Part shown: one piece after another, positions 37,982-50,370 of the stretch
How positions within the stretch are numbered: the stretch's first letter is position 1
Layout of the letters: each line of letters starts with the position of its first letter
Assembly: GCA_003576765.1 (NCBI GenBank)
Contig: QEVP01000014.1
Span: 22,644-86,643, forward strand
Source: Pseudomonadota bacterium
Lineage (GTDB): Bacteria; Pseudomonadota; Alphaproteobacteria; Rhizobiales; Xanthobacteraceae
Length of the DNA stretch: 64,000 bases
Reading direction: 5' to 3'
Translations under genes and position numbers: made by a program
The notes under the pieces: generated by a model
The model's input: only the letters and a program-made list of their open reading frames with translations
The model's database searches: none
What the model was told of the DNA's origin: nothing

Positions 37982-39931
<1,950 letters not shown>

Positions 39932-39968
39932 TCGGTGGCCTGATCCTGATTGGCCCGCGCGGCCGCAA

Positions 39969-39999
39969 GACCCCCGGAGCCCGCTCCGGGGGTCTTTCG
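39969..39999 (+). terminator. Rho-independent terminator after acs
   Basis: A perfect 12-bp inverted repeat (GACCCCCGGAGC ... GCTCCGGGGGTC) lies 38 bp after the acs stop and is followed by TTTCGTTT. This is the clearest intrinsic terminator in the window. Confidence 0.85.
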
Positions 40000-40017
40000 T
40001 TTGAGCCGCTTCCATCC

Positions 40018-40155
40018 GTATCCCGGACGCGATGCAGCACGAAAGTGCTGCATTGCCGATCCGGGATCGCTGCATAAGGAAAGGCTGCCGCTGTAACGGT
40101 CCCGGCTCTGCGGGTAGCGGCGCGCTACGCCACTACCCGCGTCCGGAACACGACG
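40018..40155. repeat. Dispersed repeat, family D, second copy
   Basis: Carries the same word order as 15458-15588: TCCCGGACGCGATGCAGCAC, a TGCAGCAC/GTGCTGCA hairpin, GATCCGGGATCG, ACGGTCCCGGCTCTGCGG and CGTCCGGAACACGA. The spacer 39932-40290 (359 bp) holds the acs terminator and this element and no gene. Confidence 0.75.
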
Positions 40156-40332
40156 GGCCGCCCGCGCGCCCGTGCAGCCGCGGCTCACGACAATGTCAGC
40201 GTCGGTCCGGCCGGGCGCCGGCATTTCTTCTCCGGTGTTGTTTCCTCGTCATTTACTTTCCTGCCGGCATTTTCTTTTTATGCGGCCGTCGTGGGTTGCA
40301 AGTGGGCGGCCCGGGGCGCGCGTCGCGGCAGG

Positions 40333-40890
40333 ATGGAGTCGACAAAGGTGGCGGTGACGGGTTCGATGGGCCGGGGGTGCGGCATTCAGGCCGCCGTTCT
40401 CGGTGCAATGCTGGCGGTGGGACTGACGGCGGCGACGCCGGCCGTGGCGCGGCCCGATGCGGTCGCCTTCCGCGGCGACTACGCGCCCGGCACCGTCGTG
40501 GTGAACACGCGCGAGCGAAAACTTTATCTGGTGGTCGAGCCGGGGCGCGCCATCCGCTATCCCGTCGGCGTCGGCAAGGCCGGTAAGCAGTGGTCGGGCG
40601 CGACCCGCATCGACGGCAAGTACCGCAATCCGGCGTGGTCGCCGCCGGCCGACGTCAAGCGCGACAACCCGAGCATCCCCGACGTTATCCCCGGTGGCTC
40701 GCCGGCCAACCCGATGGGGGTGGCGGCGATGACGCTCGCCGGCGGCGAATACGCCATTCACGGCACCAACCGGCCGGGCTCGGTCGGCGGTTTCGTGTCC
40801 TACGGCTGCATCCGCATGTACAACGACGACATCACCGATCTTTATGCGCGGGTATCGGTCGGCACGCCGGTGGTGGTGGTCGCGCGCTGA
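40333..40890 (+). CDS. L,D-transpeptidase (YkuD domain), exported
   Basis: 185 aa from the ATG at 40333; a GTG at 40291 would give 199. A signal peptide (hydrophobic core IQAAVLGAMLAVGLTAATPA) ends before residue 42. The YkuD domain follows: NTRERKLYLVVEPGRAIRYP, then the active-site block HGTNRPGSVGGFVSYGCIRM with the catalytic cysteine and its histidine. Such enzymes make 3-3 cross-links in peptidoglycan or attach outer-membrane proteins to it, as known in Rhizobiales. Single-domain, no LysM. Confidence 0.92.
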   Translation: MESTKVAVTGSMGRGCGIQAAVLGAMLAVGLTAATPAVARPDAVAFRGDYAPGTVVVNTRERKLYLVVEPGRAIRYPVGVGKAGKQWSGATRIDGKYRNPAWSPPADVKRDNPSIPDVIPGGSPANPMGVAAMTLAGGEYAIHGTNRPGSVGGFVSYGCIRMYNDDITDLYARVSVGTPVVVVAR

Positions 40891-40934
40891 CCGGCGCCAC
40901 TTTTCTGCTTCCGCTGCCGCTTTCTGCCTCCGCT

Positions 40935-41156
40935 TCAGAAATCGGAGGCGATGCCCTTGCGTTCCCAGTCGCCGTAGCGGGTCGGCTCAGGCCCTTCCGG
41001 CCCCTGATGTTCGGTCGGCACAGGCTTGACGGCGGCCTCGGCGGCGCGTGCGGCCCGCCGCGCCTCGGCTTCCGCGAGCGCGCGCTCGGCTGCCGGGGTG
41101 AGCTGCTTGCGCTTCGCCACGCCGGTCGTGTCGGAAACGGTAGGATCGTTCGTCAT
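40935..41156 (-). CDS. DUF1674 protein (succinate dehydrogenase assembly factor 4-like)
   Basis: 73 aa from the ATG at 41156 (GGAGA eight bases upstream on the coding strand; earlier in-frame ATGs have no such site). The middle is a charged Ala/Glu/Arg helix (TPAAERALAEAEARRAARAA), and the C terminus GPEPTRYGDWERKGIASDF is the DUF1674/SDHAF4 signature. In mitochondria SDHAF4 binds flavinylated SdhA during complex II assembly. It faces the L,D-transpeptidase gene end-to-end and diverges from the rsmB-like gene. Confidence 0.9.
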   Translation of the reverse strand: MTNDPTVSDTTGVAKRKQLTPAAERALAEAEARRAARAAEAAVKPVPTEHQGPEGPEPTRYGDWERKGIASDF

Positions 41157-41409
41157 GGCGGTGTCTCCGTGCGCCGGCATCGGAATGCCGGCCGGTCTCG
41201 TCTTGCGCATACGCGCACGGGCCGGTTCCCTCAAGGCAGGCGCCGCTTGAGATCATAGCCGGAAACGCGGCGCCGCTGTGGATCGTTCGGGCGATTCTTA
41301 CATTTGGCATATTCGGATGCGAGTTTCGGATTCGCCTTCCGACCGCCTGCCGATCTGTCCGTGCTGGGTTTGGACTTCGGCCGTCTTTCACCCGAATGTT
41401 GCGTTGTTC

Positions 41410-42756
41410 ATGATGACTTCACGATTCGCGCCGCCGACCGAGGCACAGGGCCTCGCCGCGCGTCGCGTCGCCGCCGATATTCTCGACGGCGTCCTCAATC
41501 GCCATCGCACTCTGGACGAGCAGCTCGAAGGCACGGGCAGCCATCCCGGTATCAAGATGCTGCCGGACCGCGACCGCGCGCTGATGCGCCGGCTGGTCGC
41601 CACCGTGCTGCGCCGGCTCGGCACGCTGAATCACCTGCTGGCGCGGCTGCTCGATCGCGGCGTGCCGGCGGATGCGCCGCGTGCGCGCAGCGCGCTGTTG
41701 ATCGGCGCGGCGCAGATCCTGTGGATGGACGTGCCCGACCATGCCGCCGTCGATTTGTCGGTGCGGCTCGTGCAGGCCGACCGCCGCGCCGCCAAATATG
41801 CCGGCCTCGTCAACGCCGTGCTGCGGCGCTGTGCCCGTGACGGGGCCGCCCTCGTCGCCGAGACCGAGGCCGAGGCGCTCGATATCCCGCCGTGGCTGCT
41901 GGCGCGCTGGCAGGCTCACTATGGTGAGGCCACCGCGCTCGCCATGGCGCGGGCGGTCGGCGTCGAGCCGGCGCTCGACGTCACGGTGAAGGATGATGCG
42001 CCGTACTGGGCGAGCCGCCTGCATGGCGAGGTGCTGCCGACCGGGTCGGTGCGCGCCGTGCTGCATGGCGCGGTGCCGATGCTGCCCGGCTACGACGACG
42101 GCCAGTGGTGGGTGCAGGATGCCGCCGCGGCGCTGCCGGCCCGGCTGTTCGGCGACGTGAAGGGCTGCCGCATCGCCGACCTGTGCGCGGCGCCGGGCGG
42201 CAAGACGGCGCAACTCGTCCATGCCGGCGCCACTGTCACCGCGGTCGAGCGGTCGCCGCACCGCATGACGCGGCTGCGCGACAACCTCGGCCGGCTGAAG
42301 CTCGAGGCCGAGACGGTGGTAGCCGATGCCGCCGAATGGGAGGGCGCGCCGGGCGGCTTCGACGGCGTGCTGCTGGATGCGCCCTGCACCGCGACCGGCA
42401 CGATCCGCCGCCATCCCGATGTCGCCTGGCTCAAGCAGGAGGCCGATATCGCCGCGCTCGCCGGGGCGCAGCGCAAGCTGCTGCACCGTGCCGCGGCGCT
42501 GCTCGTCCCCGGCGGCACGCTGGTCTATTGCACCTGCTCGCTGGAACCGGAGGAGGGCGAGGCCGCAATCGAGGGGCTGCTGGCCGAGGACAGCGGCCTT
42601 CGCCGCGCGCCGATCGAGGCGGCGGAGGTGGCGGGCCTCGCCGAGAGCGTGACAGAGGCCGGCGACCTGCGCACGCTGCCCTGCCACCTGCCGCATGCCG
42701 ATCCGCGCCTTGGCGGCCTCGACGGCTTCTACGCGGCGCGCCTCGTCCGCGCCTGA
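41410..42756 (+). CDS. rsmB: RsmB-family 16S rRNA (cytosine-C5) methyltransferase
   Basis: 448 aa from the ATG at 41410 (a second ATG follows at once). The N-terminal NusB-like helical domain (RVAADILDGVLNRHRTLDEQ ... RAKYAGLVNAVLRR-type helix) leads into a Rossmann methyltransferase. The SAM loop is DLCAAPGGKTAQL. The motif IV cysteine is in LDAPCTATGTIRRHPD and the motif VI catalytic cysteine in YCTCSLEPEEGE. The NusB domain plus both cysteines are what RsmB has. Upstream codons reaching to 41278 are not family-like. Confidence 0.93.
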   Translation: MMTSRFAPPTEAQGLAARRVAADILDGVLNRHRTLDEQLEGTGSHPGIKMLPDRDRALMRRLVATVLRRLGTLNHLLARLLDRGVPADAPRARSALLIGAAQILWMDVPDHAAVDLSVRLVQADRRAAKYAGLVNAVLRRCARDGAALVAETEAEALDIPPWLLARWQAHYGEATALAMARAVGVEPALDVTVKDDAPYWASRLHGEVLPTGSVRAVLHGAVPMLPGYDDGQWWVQDAAAALPARLFGDVKGCRIADLCAAPGGKTAQLVHAGATVTAVERSPHRMTRLRDNLGRLKLEAETVVADAAEWEGAPGGFDGVLLDAPCTATGTIRRHPDVAWLKQEADIAALAGAQRKLLHRAAALLVPGGTLVYCTCSLEPEEGEAAIEGLLAEDSGLRRAPIEAAEVAGLAESVTEAGDLRTLPCHLPHADPRLGGLDGFYAARLVRA

Positions 42757-42883
42757 GGGCTGCCGGACGCGCCCACGCTTCAGAGGCGGGCCGGCCGTTT
42801 TGGTGTTGGGACGGTTTCCGGATTAAAAGGGATTCGTTGAGAATCGTCTGAATCTCCGGGTTTCCTTGATCGAGCAGGGGCGC

Positions 42884-44638
42884 GTGTCGATCGCTTATCG
42901 CCGCCGGTTGTCGAGCCTTGTGGTGCGCCGCCTCACGCGCAACCTGCTGGCGCGTGCCGCGCGTGGCCCGGCCACGGCCTCCCGCCTGTGGCCGGGGCGG
43001 GCCGACCGGCTGATCATCGCGCCGCAGGACCTGCATACCGCTGACACCACCCGCGCCACCGAGATCTATGCCGGCCGCTTCGTCTTCGCCGGCAAGATCG
43101 TCACCTGTCACGGCCGTTCGGTGTTCGAGCTGGAGCCGCCGTCGGAGGACTGGGAGGCGGCGCTGCTCGGTTTCGGCTGGCTGCGCCACATGCGCGCCGC
43201 CGACACCGCGATCGCCCGGGCCAACGCCCGCGCGCTGCTCGAAGACTGGTTCGCCACGCCCGGCCGCAAGACCGCCGCCGCGCACCGCATCGACGTGCTG
43301 GCGCGCCGCGTCATTTCGCTGCTGGCGCATGCGCCGCTGGTGCTGGGCGATGCCGACAGCCGCTTCTACCGCCGCTATGTCCGCCACATCGCCCGCGATC
43401 TCCATCGCCTGCGCGCCGCGGCCCCCGGCGGTCCCGATGGCGTGCCGCGCCTGCAGGCGGCGGTGGCGCTGTGCTACGGCGCGCTGTGCCTCGCCAACCA
43501 GGCCCGCGCCATCCGCTCGGCGACGCGGCGGCTGACCGACGAACTGCAACGCCAGATCCTGCCCGATGGCGGCCATATCTCCCGCAATCCCGGCGCGCTG
43601 GTCGACCTGCTTGCCGATCTCCTGCCGCTGCGTCAGGCGTTCACCGCCCGCAACCTCGCCCCGCCGCAGGCGCTGTTGAACGCCATCGACCGCATGATGC
43701 CGATGCTGCGCTTTTTCCGCCATGGCGACGGCTCCTTTGCGCTGTTCAACGGCATGAGCGGCACGCCGACCGACCTCGTCGCCACGCTGCTTGCCTACGA
43801 CGACAGCCAGGGCCAGCCGCTTGCCAGCATGCCGCATTCCGGCTTTCAGCGGCTGGAGGCGGGCGGCATGGCCGTGATCGTCGATAGCGGGCCGCCGCCG
43901 CCGCCGGCCGTCAGCCACGATGCCCATGCCGGCTGCCTGTCGTTCGAACTGTCCTCGGGCTCGAGCCGCATCGTGGTCAATTGCGGCATGCCGGAGAGCG
44001 GTCGCGACGGCTGGCGCAGTTTCGCCCGCACCACGCCGGCGCATTCGACGCTCGTCTGGCATGAGGCGTCGTCGTGTGAGTTCGTCGAACGCTCGGCGGT
44101 CAAGCGCCTGCTGCAAGGCGCGCCGATCCTCAACGGGCCGGCAGAGGTCGAGGCCGAGCGCGAGCCGATCGACGACGGCGTGCTGCTGGCGCTATCGCAC
44201 GACGGCTATGCCGGGCGGTTCGGCGTCATCCATCGCCGCGTGCTGGCGGCGGCGGCCGACGGCCATCGCCTCGACGGCGAGGACAGCCTCGTGCGCACCG
44301 GCCGCGCGCGTGGCCGCAACGCGGCCGACGACTATGCCATCCGCTTCCATCTGCACCCGTCCGTCAAGGCGAGCCGCCTCAACGACGCCCGCAGCGTGAT
44401 GCTGATGCTGCAAAACCGCGAAGTGTGGATTTTCGAGGCGGCCGACGACCGCGTCGATCTCGAGGACAGCGTGTTCCTCGCCGCCAGCGACGGGCCGCGC
44501 CGCACCGCCCAGATCGTCATCCGCCAGCACCTGCGCGACGCCGACAGCGTGCGCTGGAGTTTTGTCCGCTCCACCGCCTCGCCGTCGGTCACGGCGGCGC
44601 GGCGGCAGGCCCGCCACGAGCCGGAACTGCCGCTCTGA
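42884..44638 (+). CDS. Heparinase II/III-family protein
   Basis: 584 aa from the GTG at 42884, with AGGGG five bases upstream; a TTG at 42866 is possible. The N-terminal half is an alpha/alpha toroid, with RYVRHIARDLHRLRAAAPGG and LPDGGHISRNPGALVDLLAD, the latter holding the conserved GGHxSRNP family motif. The C-terminal half is a beta-sandwich (Hepar_II_III, CLSFELSSGSSRIVVNCGMP). No signal peptide is seen, so it may be cytoplasmic or leave by another way. Almost every Rhizobiales genome has one such gene between rsmB and purH. Substrate unknown; the name reflects fold, not proven heparin cleavage. Confidence 0.85.
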   Translation: MSIAYRRRLSSLVVRRLTRNLLARAARGPATASRLWPGRADRLIIAPQDLHTADTTRATEIYAGRFVFAGKIVTCHGRSVFELEPPSEDWEAALLGFGWLRHMRAADTAIARANARALLEDWFATPGRKTAAAHRIDVLARRVISLLAHAPLVLGDADSRFYRRYVRHIARDLHRLRAAAPGGPDGVPRLQAAVALCYGALCLANQARAIRSATRRLTDELQRQILPDGGHISRNPGALVDLLADLLPLRQAFTARNLAPPQALLNAIDRMMPMLRFFRHGDGSFALFNGMSGTPTDLVATLLAYDDSQGQPLASMPHSGFQRLEAGGMAVIVDSGPPPPPAVSHDAHAGCLSFELSSGSSRIVVNCGMPESGRDGWRSFARTTPAHSTLVWHEASSCEFVERSAVKRLLQGAPILNGPAEVEAEREPIDDGVLLALSHDGYAGRFGVIHRRVLAAAADGHRLDGEDSLVRTGRARGRNAADDYAIRFHLHPSVKASRLNDARSVMLMLQNREVWIFEAADDRVDLEDSVFLAASDGPRRTAQIVIRQHLRDADSVRWSFVRSTASPSVTAARRQARHEPELPL

Positions 44639-44746
44639 AAGCATCGATTTTGTCACCGGAAACCGCGCCGGCCCCGGCCCGGCCGGTTCCGTGCCGCGCC
44701 AATTCGTGCTAGGCGCAGGGCCATCCTCCCCTCAGGACTTTTCGCC

Positions 44747-46339
44747 ATGGCTCAATCGACCCGGCGCGTGACCCGCGCCCTCATTTCCGTTTCCGACAAG
44801 ACCGGCCTGATCGAATTCGCCCGCGCGCTGGCGGGCCACGGCATCGAGCTTGTCTCCACCGGCGGCACCGCCAAGGCGATTGCCGCGGCCGGGCTCAAGG
44901 TGCGCGACGTGTCCGATCTCACCGGCTTTCCGGAGATGATGGACGGGCGGGTCAAGACGCTGCATCCGAACGTCCATGGCGGGCTGCTGGCGATCCGCGA
45001 CAATGCCGAGCATGCGCGGGCGATGGCCGATCACGGCATCGCGCCGATCGATCTGCTGGTGGTCAACCTCTACCCGTTCGAGGCGACCGTCGCGAAGGGC
45101 GCGAGCGAGGAGGACTGCATCGAGAACATCGACATCGGCGGTCCGGCGATGATCCGCGCCGCCGCCAAGAACCACGGCGACGTCGCGGTGGTGGTGGAAG
45201 CCGCCGACTACAGGGACGTACTCGACGAGCTTGCTGCCAACGATGGTGCGACCTCGCTCGACCTGCGCCGGCGCCTTGCCGCCAAGGCGTATGCGCGCAC
45301 CGCCGCCTATGACGCTGCGATCTCCAACTGGTTCGCCGAGCAACTCAAGACGCCGGCGCCGGACTACCGTGCCATCGGCGGGCGCCTGGTCGAGGCGCTG
45401 CGCTATGGCGAGAACCCGCACCAGTCGGCGGCGTTCTATCGCACCGGCGCGATTCGCGCCGGCGTCGCCACCGCGCGGCAGGTGCAGGGCAAGCAACTCT
45501 CCTACAACAATATCAACGATACCGACGCGGCCTATGAATGCGTCGCCGAGTTCGATCCGAAGCGCACCGCGGCCTGCGTCATCGTCAAGCATGCCAATCC
45601 GTGCGGCGTCGCCGAGGGCGCCGATCTGGTAGACGCCTATCGCAAGGCGCTGGCCTGCGATTCGACTTCCGCCTTTGGCGGCATCGTCGCGCTCAACCGC
45701 ACGCTCGACGCCGAGGCCGCGCGCGCCATCACCGGCATTTTCACCGAGGTGATCATCGCGCCCGAGGCGACCGAGGAGGCGATTGCCATCGTCGCGGCCA
45801 AGAAGAACCTGCGGCTGTTGCTGGCAGGCGCGCTGCCCGATCCGCGTGGCGCCGGCCTGACGGCCAAGACCGTCGCCGGCGGCCTATTGGTGCAGAGCCG
45901 CGACAACGCGGTGGTCGATGACATGACCTTGAGGGTGGCGACCAGGCGCGCGCCGACCGAGGCCGAATTGCGTGACCTGCGCTTTGCCTTCCGCGTCGCC
46001 AAGCACGTCAAGTCGAACACCATCGTCTATGCCAAAGACCTTGCCACCGTCGGCATCGGCGCCGGCCAGATGAGCCGGGTCGATTCGGCGCGCATCGCCG
46101 CGCGCAAGGCGCAGGACGCGGCGACCGAGGCGAAGCTCGCGGCACCTCTGACGAAAGGTTCGGTGGTGGCGTCGGATGCGTTCTTCCCGTTCGCGGATGG
46201 CCTGCTGGTGGCGATCGAGGCCGGCGCCACCGCGGTGATCCAGCCCGGCGGCTCGATGCGCGACAACGAGGTGATCGAAGCCGCCGACGCACACGGCATC
46301 GCCATGGTGCTGACCGGCACGCGGCACTTCCGGCACTAG
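44747..46339 (+). CDS. purH: Bifunctional AICAR formyltransferase / IMP cyclohydrolase
   Basis: Last two steps of IMP synthesis. 530 aa. The N-terminal MGS-like cyclohydrolase domain ([59 protein letters not shown]) is followed by the transformylase with [15 protein letters not shown], the catalytic Lys-His pair in [14 protein letters not shown], and [17 protein letters not shown] near the end. Its stop codon is the first part of a family B repeat. Confidence 0.97.
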   Translation: MAQSTRRVTRALISVSDKTGLIEFARALAGHGIELVSTGGTAKAIAAAGLKVRDVSDLTGFPEMMDGRVKTLHPNVHGGLLAIRDNAEHARAMADHGIAPIDLLVVNLYPFEATVAKGASEEDCIENIDIGGPAMIRAAAKNHGDVAVVVEAADYRDVLDELAANDGATSLDLRRRLAAKAYARTAAYDAAISNWFAEQLKTPAPDYRAIGGRLVEALRYGENPHQSAAFYRTGAIRAGVATARQVQGKQLSYNNINDTDAAYECVAEFDPKRTAACVIVKHANPCGVAEGADLVDAYRKALACDSTSAFGGIVALNRTLDAEAARAITGIFTEVIIAPEATEEAIAIVAAKKNLRLLLAGALPDPRGAGLTAKTVAGGLLVQSRDNAVVDDMTLRVATRRAPTEAELRDLRFAFRVAKHVKSNTIVYAKDLATVGIGAGQMSRVDSARIAARKAQDAATEAKLAAPLTKGSVVASDAFFPFADGLLVAIEAGATAVIQPGGSMRDNEVIEAADAHGIAMVLTGTRHFRH

Positions 46340-46442
46340 AGCTTTTCCGCTTCTGATGGAATCAGAAGCGGAGCTCGAGATTATTGTTTTGACGCGTTTT
46401 CTTAACGCGAACCGGTTTCCACTTCGCTTGAAAACGCTCTAA
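46338..46442. repeat. Family B repeat on the purH stop codon
   Basis: The most complete copy. Starting within the stop (TAGAGC) it reads GCTTTTCCGCTTCTGATGGA, ATCAGAAGCGGAGCTC (hairpin), TTATTGTTTTGACGCG, TTTTCTTAACGCGAACCGG, TTTCCACTTCGCTTG and AAAACGCTCT. Position right after the stop suggests that it ends the purH transcript. Confidence 0.8.
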
Positions 46443-46469
46443 GACGGGAAGATCGGCGACCCCCCCCCT

Positions 46470-49001
<2,532 letters not shown>

Positions 49002-49062
49002 GGAGCGACAATCCGGGGCGCCGCGCCGGTCCGGCGCCGCCTGAGTTCACTGACGTTCGGCA

Positions 49063-50193
49063 TCAGCTTTTGGGAAAGGTGATCGAGAATACCGCGCCGG
49101 TGCCGGTCGTCTTGCCGTCGGCGTTCCAGCGGCCCTTGAGCGCGCCAACCAGCGAGGCGATGACTTTCATGCCGAGGCCCCGGCTCTTGGCGGCGTCGAA
49201 GCCGGCGGGCAGGCCGGGGCCCTCATCGGCGATGGCGAGCAGGAAGTTGTCGGCGTCGGCGCTGGTGAACGTCACGTCGATGCGGCCGGCGCCGTGCTTG
49301 ACGGCATTGGTGACGAGTTCGTTGACCAGAAGCCCGATAGGTACGATCTGCGAGGTCGGGATGATGCCGGCGGTGCCCTCGACCGAGATACGGGCCTGCA
49401 GGATGCTGGACAGATCGCGGCACAGCCGCTGCAGGTAGGTGAGGCCATCGACGCTTTCCGCCGAGCCTCTGGCGTAGAAGTGCCGGTGCACCCGCGCCAC
49501 CGCCGCCACCCGCGTGGCCGCCACCTTCAGCTCCTCGGCGGTCTCCAGCGCGGCGGCGCGCCGGCTTTGCAGGTTGAGCAGGCTCGCGACGAATTGCAGG
49601 CTGTTCATGACGCGGTGGTCGATCTCGCGCGTCATGATCTCGGCATTGCGCGCCATCTGCCGTGCCGTGAGGCGCAGTTCGAGCTGATCGGCGGCGATCG
49701 CCGCCAGTTCGCGTAAAGATGCGACGTCGTGCGGATCGGCCTGGCGTGGCTCACGGTCGATGACGCACAGCGTGCCGAGGTTGAAGCCGTCGCGGGTCGC
49801 AAGCGGCACGCCGACGTAGAAGCGCAGCCCGAACGCGCCGACGACCAGCGGGTTGGTGCGGGTGCGGGCGTCGTTGCCGGCGTCGCGCACGATCCAGGGC
49901 TCCGACGACAGGATGGCGGACGCGCAAAGCCCCGGCTCGCGGGCCACCTCGGCGACGTCGAAGCCATGGCGCGCCTTGAACCAGATGCGGTCGCGATCGA
50001 CGATGCTGATGCCGGCCATTGGAACCCGGAACAGTCGCGCCGCCAGTGCCGCGATGCGGTCCAGAGATTCGTCCGGCGGGGTATCGAGGATGCCGTGCTG
50101 GCGCACCACCCCGAGACGGGCATCCTCGTTGTCGGGCAGGATGCTCGGCGACATCGGCATATCGGGCGCGAGGCTGCTTCGGGTCTCGATCAT
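49063..50193 (-). CDS. GAF-domain sensor histidine kinase (HisKA_2/HWE type)
   Basis: 376 aa, soluble. A GAF domain occupies about residues 25-172 (LGVVRQHGILDTPPDESLDR, FYVGVPLATRDGFNLGTLCV). The HisKA_2 helix follows: MTREIDHRVMNSLQFVASLL with phospho-acceptor His193, then NLQSRR. The ATPase domain has IGLLVNELVTNAVKHG and IADEGPGLPAGFD. HWE/HisKA_2 kinases often work in the general stress or light response of Alphaproteobacteria, but no phyR/ecfG-type genes are here. Divergent from a second kinase 177 bp away; on the same strand as glgP downstream. Confidence 0.92.
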   Translation of the reverse strand: MIETRSSLAPDMPMSPSILPDNEDARLGVVRQHGILDTPPDESLDRIAALAARLFRVPMAGISIVDRDRIWFKARHGFDVAEVAREPGLCASAILSSEPWIVRDAGNDARTRTNPLVVGAFGLRFYVGVPLATRDGFNLGTLCVIDREPRQADPHDVASLRELAAIAADQLELRLTARQMARNAEIMTREIDHRVMNSLQFVASLLNLQSRRAAALETAEELKVAATRVAAVARVHRHFYARGSAESVDGLTYLQRLCRDLSSILQARISVEGTAGIIPTSQIVPIGLLVNELVTNAVKHGAGRIDVTFTSADADNFLLAIADEGPGLPAGFDAAKSRGLGMKVIASLVGALKGRWNADGKTTGTGAVFSITFPKS

Positions 50194-50370
50194 GCCTCTT
50201 CCTGGCGCTGTTCCAGCAGTCTACCAGTATATTGGGCGCAACCAAGGCACTCCGCCAGCGCTTTGTCGGCCGGCGGGAACGGTTCCAGGCGCCGGGCATT
50301 GTCTCTCGCGAACCTGGAACCGGGCGAAAAATTCCAGCATTTATGGGTTGATGGCGGGGATCGTAACGAG

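Noticed and set aside
42884..44638. Heparinase II/III gene as part of a polysaccharide-degradation cluster
   Set aside because: Neighbours are rsmB and purH, with no transporters or other carbohydrate enzymes; the location is the usual one in this order.
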